Shown here: piece by piece, positions 1-12,505 of the stretch
How the letters are laid out: the number at the start of each line of letters is the position of its first letter
Numbering within the stretch: the stretch's first letter is position 1
Source: Rotaria sp. Silwood1
Taxonomy: Eukaryota; Rotifera; Eurotatoria; Philodinida; Philodinidae
DNA: 64,000 nt
Reading direction: 5' to 3'
Assembly (NCBI GenBank): GCA_905250075.1
Contig: CAJNOP010000278.1
Span: forward strand, 124,001-188,000
Position numbers and translations under genes: made by a program
The notes under the pieces: generated by a model
What the model was told of the DNA's origin: nothing
Databases searched by the model: none
The model's input: only the letters and a program-made list of their open reading frames with translations

Positions 1-259
1 ATTGAATCAGGTAAATTGGTCATATCTTCACATTTATGTAATTTATCAAAAAAAAAACAAATAATTCTAAATGATTAGCATTTTGTAATAAACGTGATAT
101 TGATATTGGATTACTCTGATTTGTTGTTAAATGTTTATATTTTCTACATGATACATATAATGAAACAGCTAACCAATGTAATTGATCACCTTCTAAAACA
201 TAATGTTTACGAATATGTTCATATGAACGCCATGCATCTAACTTTGTTTTCATATCCAT
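1..259 (-). pseudogene. Retinoblastoma-family (p107/p130-like) N-terminal fragment, truncated and frameshifted
   Basis: The translation holds the N-terminal conserved region of the RB pocket family (DUF3452-like): AWRSYEHIRKHYVLEGDQLH, then a WLAVSLYVSCRK segment and ISISRLLQNANHLELFVFF. Human p107/p130 share the pattern YxLEGNxxHWLACxLYVACRK. The family represses E2F targets in cell-cycle control. After FVFF the frame is lost in a run of ten A on the plus strand (48-57). One extra base there would restore a continuation containing DKLHKCEDMTNLP, matching the KMKKWEDMANLP part of p130. At the other end the homology stops at 259, directly beside telomere-like repeats, with no splice acceptor visible. 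It is either a broken copy or a partial gene with a homopolymer sequencing error; the rest lies left of the window. Family assignment is firm, functional status is not. Confidence 0.75.
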
Positions 260-262
260 AGG

Positions 263-356
263 ACGGATGTGGGTGGGTGTCGGTGTCGGTGTGAGTATTC
301 CTTGCCTCTACACTCACACCGACACCCACATACCCACACCCACACATCCACACTCA
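263..356. repeat. Head-to-head telomere-like repeat tract
   Basis: The plus strand is G-rich first (GGATGTGGGTGGGTGTC, GGTGTCGGTGTGAG), then after about 15 bases becomes C-rich (CACTCACACCGACACCCACA, ACCCACACCCACACATCC). The variants GGTGTC and GTGAG occur in both arms as reverse complements, so it is an imperfect inverted repeat of TGTGGG-like units. TGTGGG is the telomere repeat known from Adineta vaga. G-strand followed by C-strand is the layout expected of an end-to-end telomere fusion. Confidence 0.7.
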
Positions 357-984
357 CCTACTCCACCCAAAATATTTTTTTTCAATCGAATCGAAATAAA
401 AAGACTAGTGACATTTCACCGACTAAAATAAGAATATTCAATGGTGTTACATTCACTGGATGACGTAAATGAATTATAAAGTAATACAAAAAACATTAAT
501 TACAAAATAATTCAAAATTAATATCACATCAGGGTCTGGATTTAGTGCCCGCTAAACCACTTACATCGCGTCAGTCTCCCAATTTGAGTACAGCAAAACC
601 TCGATAGACTCTACTAGATCCTGTTGTTTTACTGATTTCTTTTAATTATTGTGTAAATAATGCTTTTTGAATTACTATATATTTCATTTACGTGATGGTC
701 TCGTTCCATTTTCAGAATTTTCTGAAACGATTTTCATTTACATAGAATTCAAAGAGTTAGTTAAACCCAGGTTACCTGGCGGTGGAGGGTGAGGCATAAA
801 AGTGCAAAAAAACACACCCACACAATAGTTAAGAATAGAATTTAATTGTTCTTTACAGTCTATGTGATGTTCGTTCTCATAAAGCATTGACTCCGAGTAT
901 ATCATTCGACTATTATCCTCCGTCATGGTTTTAATAGTATCTTCATAGCACCAGTGAAACGATATTTCATTTGTTTCATTACTA
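357..984. other. No gene seen
   Basis: AT-rich sequence between the telomere-like tract and the LINE. A short ACACACCCACACAA stretch near 815-828 is again telomere-like but very short. The open frames here are short and unlike known proteins. Confidence 0.5.
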
Positions 985-1526
985 TTTTAACTTAATTTTG
1001 TGCGTCTTACACCATTCTTTTGCATACGACTTTAAGTGTCCAGTGATTCCTGGTGGTTTAAATCGTCCATTACAATTTGAACATGAATAATAACCTTCCT
1101 TTATCCGTTTGTTCTTTATATTTCATCACTATGTTTTTGATGTTTGAATGAACAGAAGTAACCTGTAGATTTCGATTAATTAATTGTGTACAATAATCTC
1201 TGTTTCTAGTGTCCCTTCTCCAGTTTTTAATACCAAAATTCTCGATATCTTTCAGTATTTTGTTCTCTCAACGTTTGCTGATACCAACATTTTGAGGATG
1301 TTTGCTACCAGGAAAGTATGAAAACGTGACTGTTGTCATATTCCCTTCTGTTTACATGACCAAACCATCTTAAAAGATTTCTTCTCATAATGTCTTGAAT
1401 TGTAGGTTGACCAGATAATTTCAAAATTTTAACATTTGATACGCAATCACTGAGATTTAAACCAAGTATTGTGCTTAAACATTTCATATAAAAACTACTT
1501 ATTCTGTTTTCTTGAGCAACTGTCAA
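985..1526 (-). pseudogene. LINE C-terminal domain with zinc-finger-like motif
   Basis: At 1526-1305 the minus strand encodes ENRISSFYMKCLSTILGLNL and RRNLLRWFGHVNRRE, the post-RT block ending in RWxGHVxRR that is common in LINE pol proteins. Beyond a frameshift, about 1105-1010, CSNCNGRFKPPGITGHLKS resembles a C-terminal CCHH nucleic-acid-binding finger. It is part of the decayed element and has no separate role. Confidence 0.65.
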
Positions 1527-1869
1527 GGTCTATACCTCACTATCATATAAAAGAACAGGAAGTACGCAGGCTCGCAAAATGCGTAATTTGGCATTGATAG
1601 AGATTGCTGTTCTATACCAAATAACATTTCTAAACATGCTGAATGCTATTGTTGCTTTTGTTAATCTAGATTCTATTTTCTTATCAGACCGTTTATTTCT
1701 AGAATGTAAACACCCTAAATAACAAAACGAGTCTGTTATTTCAATTTTTGATTTCTAATTGTAAAACCAATATCAGGTTGACTGGTTGCTTGATTCTTTT
1801 AAAATTTTTCCATTTATATCTTGTTTAAAATGTTATAAGAGCATTATACATGTCTTCTTCACATTCATT

Positions 1870-2960
1870 ATTAAGCCATCTTTTTGTGTTACTTTTTCAA
1901 AGACATCAATAAACATTTGAAGATCATCTATGTTATTACGCATTGCGAGTAGGTCATCCACATACACTAATGTTAGAATGTTAAATTTTTCGTACTTTTC
2001 TCAATTATGATGATAAAAATTATTGCTACCATAAGCTCATTTAATACCTTTTCGTGGTGCTTCTTCTAACACCTGCCTGATAATGAAATCGAATAGGATA
2101 TATAATAAAATAGGTGAAGGAGCTCTCCCTTGCATAACACCAGTTTCAATAACAAAACTTTCGGAAAACACACCATTCATTCCTACCTTTCCTCTTGTAT
2201 TTTTATATATTAACTTAAGTAACCGAACGATTTTGTTTTTGTTAAACCATAATGTTGACAAATTTTCCATAATAATTCTTTTTTAACTGAATCATAAGCT
2301 TTTTGAATATCTATGAAACACATAAACAATGGTTTATTATTTTTTCTTAATTTTTCTATAATCATTTTAACTATAAATATTTGATCTATAGTTGGACTGT
2401 TGGATACATAAAACCTGCTTGTCGTTCTAATAATTATTTATCAATTAATTTTTGAAGATGATGAAGAATTACTCCAGTAAATAATGTACTTGCTACTACT
2501 AATAGAGAGATGTCAAGATAATTATCGCATTGTTTTTTGTCACCTTTATTTTTAAAAAAAACGAATGAAAATGGCTAAGATCCAATGGTCGACTATTCCT
2601 TCATTTTGCCAAATATCAACAAATATTTCATGAAGCCATCTAAGAAGAGATAATTCACCTACTTTGAATTTGTCAGCACTAATATCGTCATTATCACGGC
2701 CCTTTCGACTTTTCATTCGTTTTAATACTTGATCAAGGTCTTCTAGTGTCAATGGTTTATTCTGTCTATCTCGTTCTGTTGTTGGTATTGAGAGTGTCGA
2801 GATGTGGTAAATAACATTTGAATCAACGATAGATTTAACATTTAATAACTCATAGAAGTATTCTTTCCGTCTGTCCAATTTATCCCTAGAACTGATAAGT
2901 AATTTACCATTTTTATCTTGAACAGCACTATTCTCTGAATTTTGTTGTCCATCTTTCAAT
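1870..2960 (-). pseudogene. LINE reverse transcriptase remnant
   Basis: The pre-RT segment at 2959-2552 includes RREYFYELLN-type wording and DDISADKFKVG, as in LINE pol upstream of the palm. The palm region at 2270-2037 has IETGVMQGRAPSPILLYILF, corresponding to the conserved GVRQGDxLSPLLF block. Further along the same strand, in another frame near 1965-1930, LVYVDDLLAM gives the catalytic YVDD box. The pieces lie in different frames with stops between them. Identification as reverse transcriptase is secure. Confidence 0.8.
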
Positions 2961-3499
2961 CTTCTAATCGTTGCATAAGCAGATGCTGGATCACGGTTAA
3001 GGATAGCTGTTTCAATTTCTTTCCTCGATTCATCTCAATATACAATTTGACTTTCATTTACCATTGATTTAACTGATCTTCTATAAATTACGTATTCGTT
3101 TTTATATTTCTTCTTTTTCGGCGTACCGTGGTAGTTCTGCTATATCAAATAAGCAGATGATTTCTTCTCTACTACCTTCAATATATCATCAGTCATCCAT
3201 TCTTTTCTCTTGTTGTTGATATTGTTTCCTATTTTAAAATGCATTTGTGCAGCTTCTTTAATACGTTGCGCAAAAGTGGAGTTTTTTGTAGTTAATATTA
3301 GCATCATCATCATCTTTTTTGTCTTCAAAAGCTCCTTCAATATCATTTTAAAAGTGATTAACTATATTTTCATCTTGTAAGTTGAAATGATCTAAATGTA
3401 ACTGATTTTGTTGGAACTATCTTCTTCTTAATTTCAAATATAAATTAGTTTTAGATCGCATGAGATGATGATCAGTTCCAATACTTCCAGCTGCTCTTC

Positions 3500-4085
3500 A
3501 TTAATACTTCATTTTAAATTTCTTGTTCACTAATGCATTGTCTTATGTTGAAAAAAAGTGTTTGAAATAACTATACCATTTGCTAAACAAAAATCGGCGA
3601 GTCTAATGCAATTTTCATTTTTAAGATCAGCTGCAAGGGGCCTGACCATCTGGGGCATAGTTGAATGTTCTTGTTTACCAACGTGAGCATTAAAATCTCT
3701 CATTAAAATAATCATATCACTCTTTACACCTTATCAATTGTCTCTTGTAAATGTAAACAAAATTAATCACATTTATCCATCATAGATGTGTTCTATCGAT
3801 TAATTGGAGCATAAACAGCAATAGAAGTCACGTTTATTGGCGCAAAATACCTTTTAATCTTAATAATTCTTTTATTAACTGCCTCTCGTTCTGAACCTGA
3901 TGACTTCCAAATATTCGTTGTTGGCTTGTTTAAACAAATCGCTATACTACGTGCTGATCTTGTTTTATTAACTTTCGGAAGTCCGGAATATATCATTGTA
4001 AAATCACCTCTTAATTTTATTCCTGTCTCATATATACCTGTTTAACATAATGCAGCCACTTTTATCTTGTACCTCTTTAACTGTT
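3500..4085 (-). pseudogene. LINE endonuclease (APE type) remnant
   Basis: Two open pieces carry endonuclease motifs. The first (about 4085-3793) reads GIKLRGDFTMIYSG, then RSARSIAICLNK and SIAVYAPINR, matching the strand that ends in YAPTN in RTE endonucleases. The second (3715-3530) has MRDFNAHVGKQEH, the GDFNAHVG active-site block with the Gly changed to Arg, then LADFCLANGIVISNTFFQHK. The enzyme would nick target DNA to prime reverse transcription. The interruptions show it no longer encodes a working enzyme. Confidence 0.75.
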
Positions 4086-4095
4086 TAATAATTAG

Positions 4096-6150
4096 TTGTT
4101 GTTTATGGTAATAAAAATAGGAAATTCAACGTCTTATCGACTGGTGGCCACTGGCAGCTCAAAGTCGCCTACCCACTACTTTTAAGACAGACATATATCC
4201 CGGTAGAAGTTTTAACCCCCCTCCCCGACAGACTCGAATTTAAAGAGAAGCTTGCACTAAAGTGAGAAATTAAGATATTACATGGTGACAATGATATAGA
4301 ATGACACGGCTTATGCAGTTGATTAGTATGTAAACTGAAGTATTGAGATCGATATGTCATGCGTTCAATTTTCGTTGGTTCTGTTTAGAAAATCTTGAAA
4401 AGATCCTGCCAAGAAACTCGTAATATCTTCGAGGAAACCTGATTAAATCCTGAAAGGGATGACTAGAATTTTTGTCTAATTTGGAATCATTCAAATACAG
4501 ACAGCATTCTACAATTCTGTACCTACGCATGTTTTTCAGGATTTAGCCGTTTCCTCAGGAGAAAACAGCGAATGCTTGTAGGCAGTGATCATAGCCCTCA
4601 CGAATCTGATGCTGAAACATCATAAAAGTTCCATAGTGCTATGCATGTTTTTATAATAATTGTTATCAACGTTAATATTCTTGATAATAATGATTATCCT
4701 CATGTAGGCTCTGTCAAATTTTATTATTTGTTTTAAACTTGTTTGTATTGAATTCGTTGGTTGAAAACTCAGTAGTTGACTAGTATGTTCAAGATGATAT
4801 TCTCGAACATTAGCTGTTTTTCTTTTGACTTTTATTAATAAACAGCCAAAAAAGTACTAATGGAATAAAGCTACATGAATTGCTGATAAATACGGAAAAC
4901 AATAAATAATATTCTATGTCAAATATTTGAATGTGCTAAATAATAGAACGAAATTCGATGGAAGATAAACTTTTTAGTATATCATGAAGTAACATATTGT
5001 TCGGTAAATGTAATTAGAAGCCCAGAAGCATGTGCTCTATTTTTGGTCATAGTGTTTATATTCTTTCAAGCTATCTATCTATTGTCACCGTACATTAATG
5101 GACAGAAAAAATCAAAACCGATGATGAGTTAGATTTGACTGATCGGTGATCACTGAATATGGATGTGGATGCTTTCTACACCACATAAAACTGGCACTGA
5201 GGGGATCTGATTTCCAGTAGGATATAAAGTAAAGATAAGAACCTGTGTCACAAGGATTGGGTCTGAAGCCCAAACTGTTATGAAGATGAGACCTTGACTA
5301 GGATGAGATCTGCAATCCAGCAACATGCTAACGGGGAAATATTTTTAACTAATACGTGTCGTTCGAGCTCATGCATTGTTGACAGTTGAGATTGCTCATG
5401 CATATAAATTATCTAAAAGAATTCACATCATTCCCGTTTGGTTTCAGAATTAGGAATGGAACAAGTATTACGATTGTTGGCACTAGCTTCTTTGCGTTAT
5501 TTGTTTATCAGCTCTTGTTTTAAGTAAGAAATTTTTTTTCCTTTTAAAATCTGATTACTAAATTATCTTGTTTATGGCTACTCATCCTTAAATTCTCAGC
5601 TGAATATGAATTGGCTTTGAGACGACAGAAAACAGGAGTTCTTCGAATGATTCTTCTATCAAAAAAACATGACACGCTGCGGATTTTCTTCAGAAAATAA
5701 TAAAATATTACTCTTTATGCTGCATAAAACAGAACCCTCTGGTTGTATTCCACTCAGCTTTTGAATTTGTTATTTGAGTGTCTAAGCTTTGGTTCATACA
5801 TTCTTTCAAAAATATCATCATCATTACACATTAATGAGTACCCTTCCTAGAGTATTTATTTCATTTTACCTGTTTTCTTATGTGCTTGTTCAGTTATTTC
5901 TGAAGAGAAAAGCACTATAACTGTTTTTTTACTTTTATTTTCTTTCTTCTAGAAGAAATTAAAGGAAACTGTAGAAATCTTCCTTCGGCTTGTGATTAAA
6001 AAGAATAAAAGTAATTATCAAAACAAAACGAATACGAAATTGTCTCTTTCTCGGACGCAAAGTCAGATTCAACTGAGGATTTAAGGGGAAATAGTCACAA
6101 AAAAAATAAGTTAATGATCAAATTTTCAGTACACAGATGCATTTCCTAGT
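4096..6150. other. No gene seen; partial dispersed repeat
   Basis: AT-rich sequence. The stretch 4390-4600 contains phrases (AAATCCTGAAA, GAAAACxxxxAATxCT, AGATCCTG) that recur near 12900-13050, 14390-14530, 21700-21960 and 22580-22700, so it is probably a fragment of the same dispersed repeat. Nothing resembling a protein family was found. Confidence 0.45.
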
Positions 6151-6157
6151 TAAGATA

Positions 6158-6730
6158 TGAAAAGAAAAATTAGTGACACAGAGAAGGTGGCAATACCTAT
6201 CATGATACTTGCTCTTCTCATCGCTCTGCAGCGAAGCAGCAATGGTATGGATTCTTTTGGATAATTTGTAAACATGATGAACTTCAACCACCAACAACGC
6301 ATGGATGGCAAGCGGTGCTTATCAATTGCGACTGTTCACTTGTAAGATCGAATTCGAGCATAAAAGGATCGTAAGCGGCTTAAACGATTCTTACAGAAAC
6401 TTGCAGAGCTATCGGGTACAGTTCTAAAACCCGAACTGTACGTAAGTCTAGCCAAAGTAGTTGTCCCAAAGCACGTCTGCCACTCTAATGGAGAACATGA
6501 TCAAAGTCGTAGTACACTATGAAGCTGAGATCCAAGCTGAGGACAAAAACCGACTGCAACTCCTATAAAAATGAGTACTGGTCCGTGACAAACTTTGGGA
6601 TGATACAGAACAACGAGTGACAGCTGGACAAGAAGTTTGGCTCCATAGAACCCATACTAAACAGAACCAGTCCGATAGACCTTGATACTAAGGTTGAAGT
6701 GGATCATGTAACTGACTCTACGACTGAGAG
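6158..6730 (+). pseudogene. Possible relic of a retrotransposon pol/integrase C-terminus
   Basis: A small open frame at 6158-6265 starts MKRKISDTEKVAIPIMI and has a hydrophobic run, then stops. Downstream, one frame interrupted by stops reads AEDKNRLQLL, then VLVRDKLWDDTEQRVTAGQE and VWLHRTHTKQNQSDRP near 6538-6690. This resembles the linker and GxxVWL strand after the integrase core in Ty3/gypsy- or BEL-type pol proteins. No integrase catalytic core or LTR was recognised. The call rests on general resemblance only and could be wrong. Confidence 0.3.
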
Positions 6731-7998
6731 TGTAAGTTGTGTCTGAAGCTGACTTCTCACCAAGATAGACAGCAGAATGACGATTTGAACGGCAACTTAA
6801 ACGAAAATAACGATTGAAAAAGGAATCTTAATCAAAGCAAAGATATACACGACGATGGTAGTCGAGGCAGCTGCTAAAAGTGATTCCCCGGTTTATGCGA
6901 GGATCAGAAAAGATCCTGAGGCCAAGACTTCATCCGAATGTCGATCTCTGACGAGGAACATGTGTATGGACAGGAAATGCTTCCAAAAGTTGCAGTAAAA
7001 CCCAATATCTACTATCATACGCAGAAGGAATCATTGAGCTCGGTTTTAACAGGATCAACGGTATAAAACAAGTAACGCTCGTCGCTGTGTGATTCGCTTA
7101 ACCCTCGACTGAAGATTTTAGAGCAACGATACACTATTCTACCTTGTCCGGTAAAGCTTTAAGAATATCAAAACTACCGAATCGCCTATGCCACCATAAT
7201 GTTAAAATTGTTTTCGATTCAGTTCTCGGAGATTTTTTCTAGGGAACGCAGGATACTACCCATACTTTCTTTGTCTCACAGTTGTACTCAACATGCATAA
7301 GTTAGAAAACATGGTTTCCTTCATTCTTCCAGATAATACAGTTCTTATTTATGATACATTCAGAAAAACGCGATGCTTAAGATATTCAACACATTTTATT
7401 CGACATTTGGTATTCAGTCAACCTCTCCACTGTAGGATCTTTAATAAAAACATACCACGTGCGAAACAAAGATTTCGTTTCTTTAGTAACGTTCCATCAA
7501 AACAGAAAACGTATTAAAATAAGAAAGTTGGTTTCTAATTCGCCAGCGCCCGATCAATGAAACATCAGCCAAAGAAATGTGCTTCGGATTCGGATTCAGG
7601 GTTCTCGATAGCCTATAGCAAAGTTTCATCAAAACGGCGAAAAGCCTTAAGAGCCAGTCCATGTAAACCACGACCGAAGTTGCTCAATCCATATCATCAG
7701 AACTTGCTGAATTTAAGATATGTTATAGAGGAAAGAGTTTTATGATTTAGGACGGAAACTGGTTCAAAAAAATATTAAACCCTCGATTTTTTATCAGCAT
7801 TTTACGAAAACGCCTAAAAATGACCATATATATAAATGGGGGTCCTAATACAACGATATCTCATGAATTGCTCAACCAAATGAGCTGAAATTTTTTATTA
7901 CCATAGATCTCAATAAATTCTATTTACCATAAAATTTTCGTTTTAAAATATTGAGCCATTGGAATTTTATGAAGCACTGAATATATGAAAAAAGGTCC

Positions 7999-9044
7999 AT
8001 TTATGGTAACTTTGACACTTCATAACTTTTGATAGGAATGATATATGATTCTCAAATTTTTCCTGTTAATAGGACCTTGAGAGATGCATCTCTCCTAAAA
8101 ATTTCAGCTATTCATGCCGTTTCATTTGCTCACGGCAGCCCCGTGAAAAACGGAATTTTGATAAATGTGGGGGACTTTCAGGATAGGCTTTTTCCCAAAA
8201 TATGGATTGTCTGGGGGTGTTGGTTATTAGAACTTGGAAGTACTCTCTTTGGGCTACAATTCTGTAAAAAAAATTAGCGTGGGATCTCCAAGAACGGCCC
8301 CAGGGCACTCATTGCAAAATACGAAAAAATGAGCCTTTTTGATAGGAAATCTACTCAAGTGCAATTCAAAATTCGCCCAAGGAATTGAGTACGTGATATA
8401 AAATTTTTGTAGTAAAAATCAGCATTAAAATTCTCTATTACCCTGTATCAAAATATCCTTTCAAAATGAAAAAGAAAATTTTTACGAAAAATTCCCCTAC
8501 CCCCTCCAGGTCTCTTTCTGTAAGATTTTATTCTCACAACCCCTGTACCTCCCTAAAGGGATTTTTCATAAAAATTTCTTTTTTCATTTTCAATGGATAT
8601 TTCGATATAGGCTAATAGAGAATTTAATGCTGATTTTTACTACATAAAATTTATATCACATACTCAATTCCTTAGAGGAATTTCGAAGTGCACTTGGGTA
8701 GATTTCCTATCAAAAAGGCTCATTTTTTCGTATTTTCCAATGAGTGCCCTGGGGCCAATCTTGTAGATCCCACGCTAATTTGTTTACAGAATTGTAGCCC
8801 AAAGAGAGTACTTCCAAGTTCTAATAACCAACGCCCCGGATAATCCATATCTTGGGACAAAGCCTATCCTGAAAGTCCATACATTTATCAGAATTCCGTT
8901 TTTCACGGGCTGTCCTGAGCAAATGGAACGGTATGGATAGCTGAAATTTTTAGGAGAGATGCATCTCTCAAGATCCTATTAAGCGTAAAAATTTGAGAGT
9001 CATACATTATTCCTATCAAAAGTTATGAAGTGCCAAAGTTACCA
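7999..9044. mobile_element. Large foldback (inverted-repeat) element, arms of about 500 bp
   Basis: The left arm (7999-8506) reappears as its reverse complement in the right arm (8551-9044) around a spacer of about 45 bp. For example ATGGTAACTTTG near 7999 pairs with CAAAGTTACCAT at the far end; GAGAGATGCATCTCTC lies in both arms; and GGAAGTACTCTCTTTGGGCT on the left pairs with AGCCCAAAGAGAGTACTTCC on the right. The arms differ by scattered substitutions. No transposase was seen, so this is a non-autonomous foldback element or a pair of inverted copies. Target-site duplications were not identified. Confidence 0.85.
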
Positions 9045-9189
9045 TTTCAAGTCGTATTTTAAAAAAAACATTTTTTTTCAAAAAAATTTCAGGTGTTGTC
9101 GAAAAAGTTTATTTTTTCTCAAAAAGACTGTTTTTGCATTAAAACAAAATTTGAAAAAAAATGTTTTTTTTTGACCTTTGACCCGGCCA

Positions 9190-9222
9190 CAAGAATACAT
9201 ACATACATGCATACATACAACG
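9190..9222. repeat. ACAT tetranucleotide microsatellite
   Basis: A run of about seven imperfect ACAT/ACATGC units (ATACATACATACATGCATAC) just outside the right arm of the foldback element, in A/T-homopolymer-rich sequence. Confidence 0.8.
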
Positions 9223-12200
9223 CATTTTATTTTTTTCGTATGACTCTCCCTTCAGTCAAGGGAACAGCATACTATTGCTTGTGAAGCCTGCATATTTTAC
9301 CTATCCTGTGCAATGATAGGAAGAAAAACAAATAAAGCCGTCGTATAATGCACATTTTTTCCAACCATCGATTAATTTTTTCTCGTCGTCAATTAAGCTG
9401 TCTGATAGATAAATGATAGAACAAGCAAAAGAATCAAAATATTTGTATGAGAAAAAACCCAGCGTCTCAATAACATATGATCATACTTTATCCGACGTAT
9501 ACGGTTGAATGCACGCAAACCAAACATTTTTTCGATATGCACATAAGCAAAATAATGCTTTCATTTTCGTTTTTAAACTACGTCGATACATTACCAACGT
9601 ATTATACTTGTCGTCACAAAAATTATCGTATCAATACAAGAAGCAAACGTAAGTCTTCTGAAATTGCAGTATCTTTCTAAAGCCCTTTTACTCTATCAGA
9701 ATGCAGAAGATTTTTGTATCTTTAAGTAATACCACTAAGGAGATAACGCTCCCTTTACATTCATATTAAACCCATGCATAGTCGACTATTAGATTGGAAT
9801 AATCATCAAAGAAATCGTGCTCTTGTTGAAATTCGTGCGAAGCTTCTAGTTTTAGTGGATTTTTCGTATAGGAAGTTAGTTTTCAAGTAAAATCGTATCT
9901 CAAATTTCAATCTAAACCTGTCTCAACAGTAAAGCATTGCTATGACTTGCTCATATATCAAGTTTCAACATTGGCGAAGTTGGTATCAGATGCAAGCTAT
10001 TGTTGCTCTGAAAAAAATAAAGGAGGGTTGAAGAAACATTCAGGTTTCTTAAAAGTTCTACCTTTTACCCGATAGCAGAAACCCTGAAAAACGGTTCGGA
10101 ACAAGCAAAAAATCTTTTGTCGAGAGATTTAGAACTATTTTTTCTTGCATGAAGCCCTTTTCCGGAGCTTTGCTTTACGGTAAAACTCAGAACCTGTTAG
10201 AGGCCTGAAAGGTTCCGCAAATCTCTTATTTTTCAGAGTGCTCATGTTTGCTCGGGGAGCATTTCAGATGTTCTCATTTGTGTTTCACGTAGCACTTGGC
10301 ATGCACTATCAAACGGTGAGAATCAGATTTATATTATCTCCTACCAGTACTTTTAAATCGCAAAATAATGTGTTCTCCGTTCAGACTATAGAGAATTTCG
10401 GGCGTACTCCAAGCCGTCATTCGCTCACGACTTATCCCATGTTTTTTTCTCGATGTTACTAGAAAGATCACGAATAATTATTTTTGGGCCACAAGCGAGA
10501 AAACCTGGAGCAATTGCTCGTTCAATCAGAGCAGGAACTACTACTTGTATTGTACATGTTTCATTGAGTAAAATAGGTTTCTTTCGACTTCAGAACGAAT
10601 GGTTTGAGAAACTGTCAATGGGTTATGATCATTCGATAGAGCCTATTGCTAATGTCACCTGCATTAAGTTTCATCATTTTTGAACATTGGATCACTAACA
10701 AATGAATCTTTCAAAATATCAATGCTATAGATCGTATATATCTATATAACTGTACCTTTTTCTGAAAAATTTGTATTTCAAACGTGGAATGTCTACAAAT
10801 GATAAAACTTTGAATATGAGTAATTCATAGCAAGGCCTGCATATTCAAAAAGTTTTACATCAAAAATTCGAAATACCATTTTACTCAAAATCTAACATCA
10901 TATAGAAAAAACCCACTAACAACTAGAAATATCGGCCAAATCTCAACGAGAGCATAAGCCCTTTGGCAATTATTCTATTGTAATGGTTTCCTACATATGT
11001 GCACAATATGAATGTAAACAGAGCGGATCACTCGGAAATGTTATCTCGTAAGTTTATGTAGAATTGTTTTTGAATCATAATAATTTGTTCCCTATCAATA
11101 AAAATCTTGAGAAGTTCTGTATGAAATGAATAGCAGTCATTAAGTATTGTGATGCCACTCTTCTCAGCTAGCGCTCTTAGTAAGAATTGTCATTACGTTT
11201 TGCCAGTTCCAACGTAGAAAAACACTGTTTAGAATTGGATTCTTTTAACATTCGAAGAATTTTGGCCTAGCTAGAAATTATGTATGATGCCGTACAGAAA
11301 AAAGTGCTCAAGGAAATTTGAATGGAAGGATTCACTTGAACCGGATTTCGGAGAAGGATATGCTTAGGATATTGCCTTCATTGTAAATAGTTTTAATTGG
11401 ATGATAGCTGTTTTTGTGATATCCACAGGTATCAAGCCAGTAAGTTTCGGAAACAACCTCCGCCTCCTAATACACCAGTATCCAAATTCTATGATGAACA
11501 TAAAAATCTCAATAGATTCTTCATAGAAAGGAAACGAACACGTAGGACTGACAAAAGGACGATTGTTTGAGATATATCTACCTCTGAAATTCTTTTGTGT
11601 ATTCTTCGCGCTCGACCAACGATCATAAGTGAAAAGCAGTTCAATTTTCTGATGCTCCCATAGCATGTTCATAGCGCCAGAGAATAACGATGCTCAAGCA
11701 TAAATAATCTCTTAGCTTTTCGCTCGATATCTCTTTGCGTTTTCATAATGTCAAACCATATGGACAAACTAAGCGAACATTTTTGTTCATCTATGAAAAG
11801 GCGTACTTTGTGAGTGTTAATAAATGTTAGCTTTCATGAATTTTCGAGCATATTCCTTTTTTTTCATTGTATTCCCAAGCTTGCAAAAAATGCAAGCAAC
11901 TTATTCTAGTCTTTTTTTTCTGGAGCAAGATGTGGTTTATACGAATACCACTAAATGATAGTATGCAAAGCTGACCGCATCCTGAAACAATGATACTTCG
12001 GATAATTTATATAGGAAATAGTAAAATAAAGTATGAAAGACACGAACTAGTTCTTTGAAAAGTAAATGCTGTATACAGAACCTTTATATGGTGCCTCGCA
12101 AGAAACGCAAGCCACTATTAATGAACACACTTTGAAAGTCATTATTGATATATTCTCGTAGTATTATTATGATAATTTTTTCCATTTATATCTGTATTGA

Positions 12201-12340
12201 TCTTTTCTGTAGGACTTTATAGAGACTTCAACGGTGATTTTTTTTGAAAAAAATCTGTTATAATACAATAAAAACTGACAGACATATGTGTAAGCACCAA
12301 ATTTGAGACATAACGAGTTCCAGCGTAAGGAAACATATAA
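9223..12340. other. No recognisable gene
   Basis: AT-rich, with no open frame recalling a known family. The longest, a 102-codon minus frame at 11364-11672, has no recognisable motif and no sign of splicing, and was not called. No strong repeat was noticed here. Confidence 0.4.
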
Positions 12341-12351
12341 GTCTTCAGAAC

Positions 12352-12505
12352 GATGAAAAAGAGGTCCTGCTTGAAATTCGAACCGCAGAGCTTGTGTTAT
12401 CCATCCAGATGGATGTCTTAAGTTAATTAGACTAGAAGAAACATTTTCGTCTACGTTTAACATCCGAGTGTACTGCCATAGCCACCAACCATATCGAGGA
12501 AGCAC
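12352..12505 (-). other. Possible tRNA-derived (A-box/B-box) sequence
   Basis: On the minus strand TGGCTATGGCAGT resembles a pol III A box, and about 110 bases later GCGGTTCGAATTTC resembles a B box. No cloverleaf with a paired acceptor stem could be drawn, so this is not called a tRNA. It may be the head of a SINE or chance. A 112-codon frame crosses it but looks incidental. Confidence 0.25.

Larger units (their letters stand above)
985..4095 (-). mobile_element. Degenerate RTE-like non-LTR retrotransposon
   Basis: Reading the minus strand from about 4095 to 985, the fragments appear in the usual order of an APE-type LINE: apurinic endonuclease (4085-3500), a spacer and pre-RT segment (3350-2550), reverse transcriptase (2300-1870) and a C-terminal domain ending in a zinc-finger-like motif (1530-985). 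Endonuclease wording such as IRLADFCLANGIVISNTFF closely resembles the RTE clade (RLxDFCAANGLVIGGTFF). Many frameshifts and stops break it into short frames, so it is inactive. Neither a target-site duplication nor a tail could be fixed, so both ends are approximate. It lies beside the telomere-like tract and the truncated RB fragment. Confidence 0.8.
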
